NCBI GenBank assembly: GCA_019843655.1 | Contig: JACDQD010000006.1 | Coordinates: forward strand, 19,362,246-19,426,245 | DNA from: Lethocerus indicus | Taxonomy: Eukaryota; Arthropoda; Insecta; Hemiptera; Belostomatidae | Length of the DNA stretch: 64,000 bases | Reading direction: 5' to 3' | Shown: piece by piece, positions 37,001-49,175 of the stretch | Numbering within the stretch: position 1 is the first letter of the stretch | Layout of the letters: every line of letters starts with the position of its first letter | Position numbers and translations under genes: made by a program | The notes under the pieces: model-generated | Database searches by the model: none | What the model was told of the DNA's origin: nothing | What the model saw: only the letters and a program-made list of their open reading frames with translations

Positions 37001-38256
37001 GTTGTTTATTAAAGTAGTTATTTTTATTTAACGGAGGATATATTTAGTGATTGATATGTAAAAATAATTACTGATAATTGTTGAACATCAATTTGCGCTA
37101 AAATATCGGTGAAAGCTGGAATCAGAAATTATTTATGTGAATACCCCATTTGACGAAATCAGATGTAAAATGGCTTCCTACTTAGACAAATCTTGACTGG
37201 AGAAGAATTTCATTAACTCAAATAAATATTAAAATAGAACGGCAGGAGATATTTGTGTCGGGTGAGCATATGTTAGTGGACTCCCCCAGCATAGGTTTTG
37301 CTGCCCAATGTCACTTTTACATTGATAAAACCTGCTACAAGGTGGGTAGAAATTTCAATTTCCGAGTTTGAAACGGGGCGAAGTCGATTCGGTGAATTAT
37401 TAAGAGATGGTGAGGGGTGGGTTGAGGGTGGCTTAGCCTATTATTAGGGGAGGGGGAGGAGGTATGTGACAGCGGGCCACTTTGAAGCCGGCCCTCCTGG
37501 GATTCTCCTCCGGACGCCCAGAGGGGAAGCAACAGCCCCAACTGCCGATAAGCCAGGGCCCGACGCCCCCTCAAACAACTACCAATTAAATCCGGATTAA
37601 GCCGGGGGGGGCTATCCCATCCCTTACCGCGCTAAAATCTCAACCCCCGCCCTCTCCACTCACACCTTGCTATTGGAGCCCTAGGGTGGGAAATAAAGGC
37701 CTGATAATATAACCCAGCTTGGGGGGATGTTCGCCATAATGAGCCTATTCTCTATTAGTAAAAGAATTGTCGAATCAGTTTTAGTTCCCCACCAACCCGC
37801 TGTTATTATACCGAATGCAGAGATTTGATTCCGTCTCACCGCAACAAAGTTTGCGCTATGAAAACCCATAGAAATGATTTCCTCCCTCCGCTGATACCAC
37901 TTTGAAATATAAAATTCCTCTCGAAAAGCATAAACCGTACAAGAAATTCTAATAATCTGTAATACAATTTAGGCGTTGACTGTGTTTTGGCTATGTTGAG
38001 CTAAATCTATCCCGGGACGATGCGCGAGTGTTTCTTTCGGGGGGGCAGGTAGAGATTTTCCGGGAATGAAATATCCCGAGGAAGGATCATAATTGTAGCG
38101 AATTACGGCATTAATAGGGCACCCACCGCCCTCCTCCGGGCCAATCTCTCGAGGCCGAGTTTAAATTTCAGCTCGAGGTTTAGTGCGGGCTCGTCAAGAG
38201 CTCAACTCCGACTTGGGGCCGCAACCACTCGGCGGAATTAGCAGGCTGGGAGAAAG

Positions 38257-38280
38257 CCCAGCGCCCCCGCCCCCGCCCCC
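38257..38280 (-). other. G-quadruplex-capable tract
   Basis: On the minus strand: three runs of five Gs separated by single Cs, then CGCT and GGG. Loops are 1, 1 and 4 bases (the third run is followed by CGCT). Confidence 0.6.
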
Positions 38281-39551
38281 GGCCAACCAAAGTGATGAGA
38301 GGGGCTGACAGTGAGTCAACCCTTGCCGGCGTTCCCGGCAGTGGTTAATTCGATTAAAAGCCCGCCCGCCCCATTATGGCGCTCCGGAGGTTCCTCTGAA
38401 AATCCTCGGTGGACTACGTTTTTTCAGGTAATGACCACTTCCGTTCGCGTTTCCTTCATGTCCTAAACATCAACAGACGAATAAAATAGTGCTAATAAAA
38501 ATATCAATTTATATATCTATTTCTTGCCATCTATTGCCTTTGATCAGTTTATCTTATTATAGAAATTACAAAGTTTCCACTTATATATGAAGTAGTGCAC
38601 CATATATAATGGTGATTATGACATCAGAATAATTTTGATAAATATGTACGGTACGTCGTAAAAAACCTTCTCTAAACTGCCCCCCTGAACGGGGGCCGCG
38701 TGACAGAATTTTACAGTTTGTAGCCGTAAATATACCAACTAATGTGTCCGAGATCATGCCGCTAAATTTGCCGTTCCAATTTTATATAGTCTGTCACAAA
38801 TCGCCGAATAAAATATGATTTAATAACCAATGGAGCTCCTGCGGGTGGAAGCGTTTAACGAGCCAACTTGTCTGCGGGTGGACTTGCCCATTTCTGAGCA
38901 CTAACTCAAAACTTGAGCGTCATTAACACTCGCAGCCCCAAACTTTCGTTAATAAGTCACCCAATTTTGAAAATTATTATTGATAATGCTTCCCCACTAG
39001 GCGGGGAGCGAGGATAATTCAATTAAAACTGCGGTCTTACACCCTATTTATTATGCCCACTTAACTCGACCACTAATTCAACAACTAACTTTAATACAGG
39101 ATAGAAACTGATAAAATTTTTCAGGAAAGCCTATTACGGCGAATATGTGGATTAAAACGAATATATTATTTCCTACATTTATGGCGTTCGCATTTTAAGT
39201 CTTGTCGCATTTAAATTATTTGTCGCGAGTGTTTTCCAGCGGGAGAATATTATTCCCTCGTTACTCCGAGTATTCGGTATAACTAATTTTTTAAATATTT
39301 GAAAAGAAATGAAACTTCAATTCATTACTTTGCTATTTTATGCAATCAAATTCTGTAATTGCATCGACATTCGAGCGGGTCGGAGCAAAAAACGAGGTCC
39401 GCTCAATAAATTCAGGTTTTCAGGGGACGGGGGCCACCGAATGAATTCGAATGGGCTTTTTGTTGAAACTGAGTTATTTAAAGCAAGTGTTAAACAAGTG
39501 CTCGGTGTCGGGCGCCAATCTGGCACCGGCGAATATTTCATTTCTGAAAAA

Positions 39552-39577
39552 GGGGCGGGCGGTAAGGGGGGGGGGGG
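39552..39577 (+). other. G-quadruplex-capable tract
   Basis: GGGG-C-GGG-CGGTAA and then twelve consecutive Gs on the plus strand. Confidence 0.55.
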
Positions 39578-40483
39578 AGCGCGGACGGGGTGGAACGCCG
39601 AATTGTTTTTTTTGTAGGTTGGTGGCCGCCAGTCTGAAGCGATTCGCAAAAATCGCAATCGGCCGTCAAAATATTTAGCATTGTGCGCTACCGGCATTCG
39701 CGCCCTCCCAGCACCAGGGATCCAGGAATCCCGGCACATTATCGTCGAAAATGAACAGGACTAAATTTTCCGAATTTCCCAATCCGCTGAGAAATTTTCA
39801 TCTGCCGGTAAAATTAAAAACAAAAAAAGCGGGTAAATGATCTAAATTACGGACGCGATTTCTAAATTCTCAACTGGGACTCTCCTCCTGTATTATTCTC
39901 AAATTAAACTATGTTTCGGGATAATCGAATATATTTCCTCTGGGCGGGTTTTGTTTTTCGGTGTTCCGTACATGGCGCGGTCCGGTAATAAAACATTCAG
40001 GGGAACTGAAAATTGGTCCAGCGTGGGGTTGAATGAGCGAGTAGTGGCAGAAAACAGAAAGACTGATTCGTCTATTCATGTCTTTTATTGGTCTGTGATT
40101 TGGCTTGCTATATCGCCCTGTGCAGCGCCCTACAATTTACACACACAAGCATTCGACAGTTCTGTCTCTCTCGACTTCACCGAGAGAGCTGATACCTATT
40201 TCAGCTATTCAGCCGAAGCAGTTCGGAAAGTGAAATATTCTGCCGACCATTGATGTTTCGAGTGGAGACGAACGCCTGGCTAGTTAGCCGGCGACATCCG
40301 ATTATAAGTTTGCTGCGCGTAGGACTGCCTAATAAATGAGATGAGCCGGTGAAGATTAATCGGCACGGTTCACTGGACATGGTAAGAAGGGTTGAAAGAG
40401 AGATAGGGGGAGGGGGGCTCTTCTGCCTCACTGTTTGGCTCCTCTCGGTCAGACGGTTCATTTGTCCCGGCGGGGGCGTCCCG

Positions 40484-40501
40484 TGATTGAATGTGTCGAA
40501 C
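40484..40501 (+). repeat. 18-bp block shared with 41526-41543
   Basis: TGATTGAATGTGTCGAAC occurs identically in both places, about 1 kb apart and in the same orientation, each in a GC-rich patch. The flanks are unrelated. It may be a shared regulatory site or an old duplication. Confidence 0.7.
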
Positions 40502-40843
40502 GTGAAGGATGAGAACTCCAGGGCGACAAACCTTGGTCCCATTTCTCACTCCCTTCCCATTCGCTTCGGTCTTCCGTTTATTGAGTCCGACTCACGGATT
40601 ATTGATATTGGGAATGGTCGAGATAAATTGCTACATCTGTAGGGGGACAAAAAAAATCAATATACTGGTATTTCTGGGTACATCCGATCGAATCTATTGT
40701 AAGCAACATGCCCGACACCATTTGTGACCGAAGAAAACATCCTTCAGACTAGGCAAACCAAAAATAATAAAAAGCTGTTACATAAACTACATAGAAATAA
40801 TACACGATTAATTCGTGAAAGCAGCAATATTAAATCAAAAAGT

Positions 40844-40974
40844 TTAAAAAACCTGTTTTGTGGTCTGAGAGGGTCATCTTCAGTGACACCGCTACTGAAG
40901 ATGGCGAGCAGCCGAAACCGGTCTAGCAAAAGACAAGACCAGCGAGAGGAGACAGAAACAAACAAAATCTACGG
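40844..40974 (+). mobile_element. Hammerhead-family copy F: short, with intact ribozyme and 13-bp target-site duplication
   Basis: A 131-bp insertion bounded by TAAATCAAAAAGT at 40831-40843 and 40975-40987. It starts TTAAAAAACCTGTTTTGTGG (family 5' end), continues to GAGAGGG, jumps to a remnant of the left arm (TCATCTTCAGT) and then has the right arm with a complete hammerhead. It ends AAATCTACGG. The whole centre is missing. The duplication length and defined, asymmetric ends fit target-primed reverse transcription, as used by Penelope-like elements, rather than a DNA transposon. The 103-codon frame crossing it (40724-41035) is incidental. Confidence 0.9.
40891..40927 (+). ncRNA. Hammerhead ribozyme (PLE type), core intact
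   Basis: Stem I is GCTA (40891-40894) paired with TAGC (40924-40927). Then come C3-A9 CTGAAGA (40895-40901), a bulged T, stem II GGC/GCC around GAGCA, and G12-A14 in GAAA. Stem III with U16.1 is ACCGGT and H17 is C at 40923; cleavage is predicted after 40923. All conserved core bases are present. Stem III is self-complementary with no loop, so a monomer cannot close it. This is the small hammerhead form known from Penelope-like elements, which acts as a dimer. The predicted cut is about 51 nt before the element's 3' end. Activity is inferred, not shown. Confidence 0.85.
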
Positions 40975-40987
40975 TAAATCAAAAAGT

Positions 40988-43900
40988 GTTTTCACATCAA
41001 TGGGGTATCCAAAAAGAAAGAAATTCTTCTTCTAACATTATGGAAATTATATTAATGTTGGCGCAACAAAATTTTTGGGTAGAGAAACAAAGGGCGGGTG
41101 AAGGGCTGAGTGATTACGTGCCATGAATAGACACGTGCCGAATAGAATTTCCTCAGAAACGGCAATTTTACTCCGGAGATAATTAAATTAATGCAACACT
41201 TACCGAAGTTATTAGCGTGTCTCGAGCGTTTTAATATAAATTCTGGGTACAATGATTTTGCCGAAGTTTCGACAGTACACTCAAGCAATTTCGAATCGGT
41301 AACAGCGGATATTTTTCAACGGACAGTATCCTGAAGATTTCTGCCGTTCGACATGGACAAATGTAATATTATCCTGGAGATATCCTTCTCGGTGACTAAT
41401 CAGCGGGCCGGGACCAACTTGGGGGGAAGATAAATCGGGAGAGCGGGAGGAGGCGGGGTTTTTCGAGACTTGACGCCGCGGAGACGGCGGTTCATTGGCC
41501 GTCACCGGCCGTATTTCAGTGGCCCTGATTGAATGTGTCGAACTGATAGATGGGGGGCCGCACGGCCGCATCCCCCGGCCCCTGATAAAGAGCTCTACCA
41601 GCTTTGCCGGATAACCCGATAAAACCACCAGACCCGACCGCCCTCTTCCGCACCACCAGAAACTAGAGAGTTTTCCTACACCGGAGAAAAAAAAATTCAG
41701 TAATATAATCTTCCGACTTGCTCAAGTTGACCACCGTTTTGGGCTATCAGCTGATTAAATAAATAAATCAAATTTGGATACCGATAAAAATTTGGGCGCG
41801 TTCAATATATCTGAAATAAGCGTACTTAATGATACGATACCTGTGGTCAAAACAGGTACAACCTAACTTTTGTGCATACCAGGGATTATAAGTCCAGGGG
41901 TATGAATGATTCATTTGAAATTATTACGAACGGAGGACAAGTATCTACTAAATATTCAATACATTTTATTAATATAGTATAGTATATTATCAACTATTAT
42001 TATTACTTACTGGAAAGGGTTTGGTTGCTTGCTTAAATTCCTTACAACTTTCACTACAAAGGGCCCAGTTTTGTTGTCAATTATCAACTTCTGGAATAGA
42101 ATGCATGTTAACTGAGGACCAACATTTGGGTTGCACTAGACTCGAAAACTTCTCCCGGAATGGGCGGCGTTAAGTTGCATTCAGCTTACGACGAGAACGG
42201 TCTACCGAAGTCCGAGCCTTTTTCCGTTCTTTGTGCGAGAGCTCTAGGGTAATAATGAGAGCTGAAATTAGCGGCCCGGATCTAGCGTTGTTTCTAAGTA
42301 AGTCGGCCTTTCTGGCGGTGTTCGCGACGGCCCTGATTTCCCCCAGGTAAAAGCCTCCGCTAAACATCTGCCGCCTCACCGTAAATCTGAATCCCAATTT
42401 TCCCTAGGCGGAATTTCGGGAGGGGTTGGCGCGCCCCCGAGATGTTTTGAATTATGGGGGGCCCTCTCATTTATTAGGACCGCCCGGGGGCGGCGGCGGG
42501 GGATCTTACTTTGGAGATTAACCACACCTGAACTCTGACACGCCCTCCCACCGCTACTCTCGTCCGTGCGACTTTGAATGGGATTGTTATTTCAGTTGTT
42601 TATATTATAGATAACTTGCGATCATGTTTTCCTCTACGACCAACCTTTACTATATACCTATTTACATTCTCAAATGAATTAGTTAAAAATGCTGAGACAT
42701 TGAACATAACGTAGAAATTCGTAGTGATAAGAACAGCAAACTTGGTAGAAGAAAATTATTTTCTTCCTAGATCCCTGTGATTTTATCCAACGTTATTCCA
42801 ACGTTATTTGATGTTCAATGCATTCTTTCTACCGGCAGACTCATCTTCCAAAAACATTTACAGCAAGGGATACTGTACATCTGATATATTTCAGAGGACG
42901 GTTCCGCTTTGATTCTATCCACCACTGTGTTATGGTAGAAGGGTTGCCGGGTTTTTGACGTGGGGTTTAGTTAGAACCGGGCGACCGGCGGAGGTCCCCC
43001 CCCTGAGAGTGCACTGGATGCATAACGCAGGGCCGGAATATAATAGGGGAAACTGCCACACCCGTACAAGTTCACATAGACAGACACAGAGAGACGTAGG
43101 AGATTACCGGGGTACACTGAGCGCCGGGAATAATTTAACGGCTCTAACCCAAGTGTCGAGCTCCACCTTCCGGCCATCGGTAACGCCGCCTTTTAGAAAT
43201 TATATGCCCTTAGCCTTGTCTGTGTATGTGTGTGTGTCCTGCCAAAGGACAATGCCCTCTCAGGTAGAGCGCAGGATACACTGGATCTCAAGACCTCCTG
43301 GATTTGCATGGTACTTAGTACCGCATCTAGATTTTGGTGCACCAAGAATTTCAGCCTGCGATCGACTCCAACGGCGTACCTTATCTTACTTATGAATAAT
43401 CCTCTTGAAACGGCCCCTCCGACCACCTACTCTATACATCAGGCCGAAGACTGTATGCGACGGCACGTATTAATTAGAGCATTAGCTCTGAGGTAATTAA
43501 TTATTCAACAATTATAATCATAAAGCCGGTAATAGTCTGATCGATATAATTGAATACATTTAACACGAGTATACAAGATACACGAAGGGAAGACAAATAT
43601 TTTTCTCCAATTATAGCCCACTCAAAGTTATTTATGTCAGATTTTTATTTTTAGTTGCAGGTATAAAATCGGATAATAAATTCCTGTCGCATTAAGTATA
43701 ATTTTAAGTTTTATAAGTGCTGATACTATATAATACTGGTACTACCATAAGGTTTGATGATACTAGCAATAATTAAATGTGAAGGCCATAGATGTACCCA
43801 TTATTTGTTTCTACACAATTATAATTGTTCTCTGCTATTGGCCACGGAGAATTGTGAATTCGACAACGTAACCTGGGGAACGGCAGGAGAGAAATCGGGA

Positions 43901-45114
43901 ATGTAAAAGCTTTTCATTTGGATCGGATGAGGTTGGTTCTGTTCCACCCGTTGACCTGGGGGTGGAGATGGGGTTGAATCAGTTCACGGGGAAGTAATAC
44001 ATTGAGAACCGTGGCCAATCAGTTCGACCCCCGAGAACATTTGTAAAATCCTATCACCCCTGAGACAGAGGGGAAAAAACCCCCGGATTTTAAAACTCCC
44101 CTTTATACATAGAACAGAGAAAAAGGGAGCGAGACAGAAGAGAAAAATCTTCTCGGATTGGTAACTCCCTTCTTTCCGGCCTCGGATCCATCCTGTGATT
44201 CGCCCACAGGTTTACCATTTGTCAGATTGAGACGGGACTGATTGGCCAACTCTGCGAATATTTAGCCCTTGAGGTTCTGTATACCCTCCTTCCAACGGAA
44301 ACGAATTGCTTTTAATTCTTAAATTTGTTAAGCGGGTTAATACAAACAAGAAAAATCGCGTTGAAAACTGCGATAGAAACTGGGATTGATTTATTATAAT
44401 TCAAAAGGAAAGTTCACCTTAGAGAAATTGCTTCAAGAAAATTGTTTTTAAATTCTGTAATTAATTGTATTAACTCAATTAATTTCAATTTCCAAGTGGT
44501 CAAAAAATAAAAGTATAAGAATGTTAGAAACATAACTGGGAACTTACTTTTATTCATAGACTACATCACATCATATTATCCGTAAATTAAACAACATTTG
44601 AACCTTATTACGCGTTTTTTTAGCGTAGTCTATAACGGAAATAGTAGGTTTTCGCGTGGGTAGGCGGTGGATGATATTTTACTTTTGGAATGCTAATATT
44701 ATTTCGTAAATAAATTGGAGAACAAATTCAACAAATTTTAATCACGCAGAGTTAGCCTTCTGGACGAAACAATTCCTTTTGAATGAACCGGATAGGCGTC
44801 ATTCAATAATTATTATACTGCTTCGGTTCCTCCCTGATTCGAAATGCCGGTTTGATTTAGTTAGTTAAATTTTGGAATTCGGAACCAATTTTAATACACA
44901 TACCTGACAATTGAATTGCCCAGTTAATATTATCTTCCTGACATAAGACAAAAATTGCCCATAATTGCCAATATTTTGTTAAATATGACAGACTATGTCC
45001 TCCTAAATGCAGTTCTCCGACCAACGGCATACTTTTGCATTATTTCCAAAAACCGACTTGACACTAGTTTCTCTGAAATTTCATATATATTTTGGTTTAA
45101 ATTAATATAGAAAC

Positions 45115-45117
<3 letters not shown>
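40988..45117. other. Gene-free stretch
   Basis: GC patches at about 41390-41680, 42160-42580, 42960-43470 and 43850-44300. The second copy of the 18-bp block lies at 41526-41543. The 146-codon frame at 42955-43395 is overlapped on the minus strand and has no recognisable domain. GTAAAAGCTTTTC at 43903-43915 is the first half of a longer block repeated at 47.9 and 49.1 kb. Confidence 0.5.

Positions 45118-45167
<50 letters not shown>
45118..45167. repeat. (TA)n microsatellite
   Basis: About 24 TA units, uninterrupted. Confidence 0.98.
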
Positions 45168-45169
<2 letters not shown>

Positions 45170-47836
45170 AGGAACGGGTTTGTGCACGTCGTCCTTAAAA
45201 TATGAGGTACAATTAGCGACGCGTAAATTCTCTCGCCGTTTTGATTGTCGACGGGGCACCGTTTCAAAGGGGACAGTCAAGCGTGAACTGCAAATTGGGG
45301 AGTAGAGTCTCTTCCTCCGAAATATGAGCAGGTTTACAGTTTGTGATTTTGGAAATTATTAAATAACTTCCAGTGCCCCGTTGGCACCTCCTTTTACCAA
45401 AGACCACCGGCGTCGTCGGGACAGTTTTGCCTCGTCTTTTCTTACGAGCATATATTCAAAAACTATGTTTTTACTGAAATGTATTTCAGTTAATAAAATA
45501 AAAATAAAATTTATTTTGTATAATGCAGGAATATACGAATTTGTTCGAGTGAGCATTAATTAGCGTAACTTTTTTTATATCTTCATTTTTGTAATTCATA
45601 AAATTTTTAAATATATATTATATAATTTTTCATTTTGTAAACTTTTTAATGAGTGTTTAATGTGTTAATTTTGAGTCTTAAAGAATTAATAATTCGTGAT
45701 AGACATGTCTCCCGGGCTTTAAGTCTGTTTCGGTATCATTCTAAGCCCCGCCACTACTCCAGTGAGTGATGCACAAAAATATCACTTCACAATATCGCGA
45801 AATCAATATACCTCACGATAGTGAAAATATTTTTGTTTCCTAGTCAAATTTTCAATCAAAATCACTACCACTTTTAAGAATTATTATTATTATTATTTTC
45901 TCCACAACGTCTCCAGAAATATTTCATATAAAAGGCCGTATGTAGATCCTAATTGAGAGTTAATCGTAACGGATCGTTTATCGTCGAGTGCCACACATAG
46001 AAGGCGGAGAGTGACAGAAATTTTCCAAATTGATCGCTGGCAGGGTACAATATAATTGTCCCATTCCGTCCCCCGGCAATGACTGGCCACTATCGAAATC
46101 GACCCCGCCCCCCTATCTTTTTAATCTGAAAACATCGGAGTTTCCGAAAGCAATTTCGTAGCCGCCCTCCGCCCAGTTAAAACAACCGATAACGGGTCTC
46201 CGGCCGGGCTTTAATTAACTCGCTCCTTTTTTTCCTTTTTTAGTTTCTTTTTTTCTAAATTAAGTTTTTTTGTGCTCGTCAGGATCGACTGTCGCTCAGA
46301 GTCGCTTTTTTCCCCTCCCGCGTACACCATATCCCTTCTCTTTCTCTACGGCCGGCGCCAACAGACACTAATGAACGCTCTGAAAAAGTGAAGCCGGGCA
46401 CAGAATTCGGTATATCCGATTTAGCCCCTGGGGTATGTCCAGGATTACCCGGTCCCCCGACGCGAGAAACATTCGACAATACCAATCCGCGCTACCGCGA
46501 TGAATCCTTTGAGGGGAATAAATATCCGGAATGATTTGTTTCCAGTCACTGAATAAGCAATGTGACTAAACCTTTTTTCATATTATTTAGTTATACACTA
46601 TATACGCTAGCGCAAACGTAACATGTTATTATCGAGTTATATTATACTGAGGCTTTATAGAACCACCAGTGGAATCACCGTTGGTAACACGCTTCAACAC
46701 TAAGTACAGTTTATTACGCATTTAAATATATATTATTCACGAAAAATACCAAAAAATTGATGTCAGAGGATGGTATGCAAAACCCTTGAGGACCACCTGA
46801 TAAGTATCTGAAAGAAATCATATTATTATTATTTAAACGTGGACTGTGTTTTACACCCTACTTAAAACCTAGAGTGACATTAGATTAGATGATATTACAA
46901 GGGAATAACAATAGTAAACACATGGCAAAGTACCAAAGTAGTTAGCGAAGTACCAAACAAGAAAGAGTTGGTTGAAATTCATACGAGGGATTATTTTACA
47001 ATAATGGCCAATTCTTATTACCTCAGTCACCGTAAACAAAAATGCTAGTTCGAGAACTGGTAATAAACAGCCTGTCAACCAGTTAGGTACTCAATTTTTC
47101 TTTACCGGTGACCGTTTTATCAAATGCTTTCAACCGTGCCATTCCGCTCGTTATATCCCGCCTGAATATCGGAAAAGTAAATACGATTCTCTACCACCAC
47201 CGCCACCACCACCCCATTTTATTTCCGTAAACGTTCAGGTCGTTTGCACTCGGTGGAACCAAATTGGAGGATTATAATGTTAACATTGAAACGGGATCAT
47301 AACTAGAGGCAGTGGCCTTTTGGCCGGGCCCAGATAGCACCGACAAATATATACGAGTTTTCCCATGATAACCACCATTTACTGGACCCCTACCCATCTT
47401 CCTTCAGGAGTCTTTCTTAATTTGTTGTATTATTTCCATTGTGTTTCTCCTGACCTATGCAATAATAATCGGTGGATTTATTGTGGTTTTAAGAAATTAA
47501 CTTATAATTTTCAATGACTCAACAATATGTGCAATCTTAGTTTAATAATATCCTAGCCTTTCAATCAAAGCATGTGAAGCTCCTTCTTAACTCGAAATTT
47601 TCAAGTGATAAAGAAAGTTTAGTTATTATATATAACCCAAACTCAGTATCAATTCGGCTAGGACTGTGCACTTCTATATTCAGCAAGAACAAGTACAGGG
47701 GCCTTGGGATTACCGTTGGAGAAGTAATAGGGTGTGTCCGCTACTCAGCCAAATGCAATAGCCCTGTAACCAACCGGGTCCGCGCTTTAGATTCTTTCGG
47801 GGCTCATAAAATATAGGCCGGGAATCGGCGATGTAA

Positions 47837-47838
<2 letters not shown>
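45168..47838. other. Gene-free stretch
   Basis: AT-rich, with GC patches at about 45180-45440, 46070-46500 and 47160-47400. A (TTA)n run of five to six units lies near 45880-45896 and a CCA/CCG repeat at 47193-47214. No exon is recognised. Confidence 0.5.
47193..47214. repeat. (CCA)n short array
   Basis: Seven triplets of CCA/CCG type; no frame of note runs through it. Confidence 0.85.

Positions 47839-47890
<52 letters not shown>
47839..47890. repeat. (GA)n microsatellite
   Basis: About 26 GA units, ending eight bases before the first copy of the 32-34-bp repeated block. Confidence 0.98.
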
Positions 47891-47891
<1 letters not shown>

Positions 47892-47897
47892 GGTTTG

Positions 47898-47929
47898 GTA
47901 AAAGCTTTTCTAAAAGTCGATTAATTGGC
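47898..47929 (+). repeat. Repeated block, copy 1
   Basis: GTAAAAGCTTTTCT followed by AAAAGTCGATTAATTGGC. Copy 2 at 49142-49175 is identical except for a 2-base insertion (GT) between the two halves. Flanking DNA is unrelated. The second half contains a TAATTGG homeodomain-type core. Confidence 0.85.
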
Positions 47930-49141
47930 CTCACAACCCTTCGCTGCGGCCTACCCTGTGGATATGAAAGGTCTCGGGGTACAGCCCCCTCCAAAAACTG
48001 AATATTTTTCCATTCTGATGTTATATTGAAAGGTTATATATGAGCTTTAAAGTATTTCAGCTTTTATACCAAACAAAATACCTCCAAATGAAAGGCATTT
48101 TCAAGAGCGACTATTGAATTGTATGGCCTTAGAAGAATCACTTCCCCTCATTTGAGGTATTGGAGGGATCGTTTCACGAAGACTGAGATTTAGAGTTCTA
48201 ATTGTCCCATATTGATATTTATATTTGTTCAAGCAATTACTACTATTAACTACTAAGTTAGAGCACGCATATAACCAGAGGCGACATCGAAATTTGCATA
48301 TTTGAATTGATTTAAACTACAGTTTGTGACCATTAGATGTATAATCCGGTGTAACTCTCAATACTAGTAGCGAGATACCCATATATAATTGGTCTTGGTT
48401 ATGCAACAGGAGTAAATGAAGGGAAATTTTGACGTCAACGGTGACGGACAGGATTTTGCTTCAATTACAAATTTGAGCAAATTAAACCGGCTCAATAACT
48501 CCACTATACTGCGGATTACAGATTATTATCAAGTAAACTATGATGAGTTTTATAAGCAAGAAAGTTTATACATACGTTATATCATTAATAAATTTCCTAT
48601 TTTTCTTAGTCCTACCGCTCGTTTTATTGTAATATAATAGATAATGAGTTGCCACTTCAAGACGATGTCAAATTTGCGTAACAAATGTGAAATTTTTCCA
48701 ATATTTTGATTTCTTTTTCTAAGTTGTTTGATTTCGGAAGTATATTGATATTGTGTAATATAGTGCACGTGAGGTTAAATGATCAGTACTAATTAAAAAT
48801 TCCTTTTCAATACTTATTACTGATTCCATACATATTATGAATATATTGTGTAGGATTTTAACGCAATCGCTTTTTATGATATAAGAAAAGGTTGTAACTA
48901 TTCAATATATGAAATATTTAATACTTCGTATTATCCAGTGTATTTCTTAGCCTTTGAAAAGGTAATCCCCTAAATAAGTGAACCGGTCGAGGTCTCTAGA
49001 GCCGAAAAGAGAACCCCCGATATTTATTTAGGATATCTCAGGCCTTGTTAACTGTCCAACTCCTAAATGGAGGTCTCCTGTACCTTCAGAGCCCATTTGG
49101 CTTCTTTCGCGGGCCACCACCGTAAAATATGAGAGGTGGCT
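47930..49141. other. Gene-free stretch
   Basis: GC-richer to about 48000, then AT-rich to about 48950, rising again towards the second repeated block. No exon or transposon seen. Confidence 0.5.
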
Positions 49142-49175
49142 GTAAAAGCTTTTCTGTAAAAGTCGATTAATTGGC
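49142..49175 (+). repeat. Repeated block, copy 2
   Basis: GTAAAAGCTTTTCTGT followed by AAAAGTCGATTAATTGGC, in the same orientation as copy 1, about 1.24 kb downstream. Thirty-two bases match exactly around a 2-base gap. Confidence 0.85.

Larger units (their letters stand above)
37001..40830. other. Gene-free stretch, densest GC patches
   Basis: GC patches at about 37370-37700, 38000-38420, 38670-39020, 39380-39760 and 39940-40640. Two quadruplex-capable tracts (38257-38280 minus, 39552-39577 plus) and a GCCCCC-CTGAAC-GGGGGC hairpin near 38679-38698 are present. Frames up to 133 codons on both strands overlap and match no known family. Confidence 0.5.

Noticed and set aside
40724..41035. 103-codon frame across hammerhead copy F
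   Set aside because: It spans the element and both flanking duplications; the frame is a by-product of the insertion.
42955..43395. 146-codon plus-strand frame
   Set aside because: Two minus-strand frames and another plus-strand frame share the same bases; no domain recognised.
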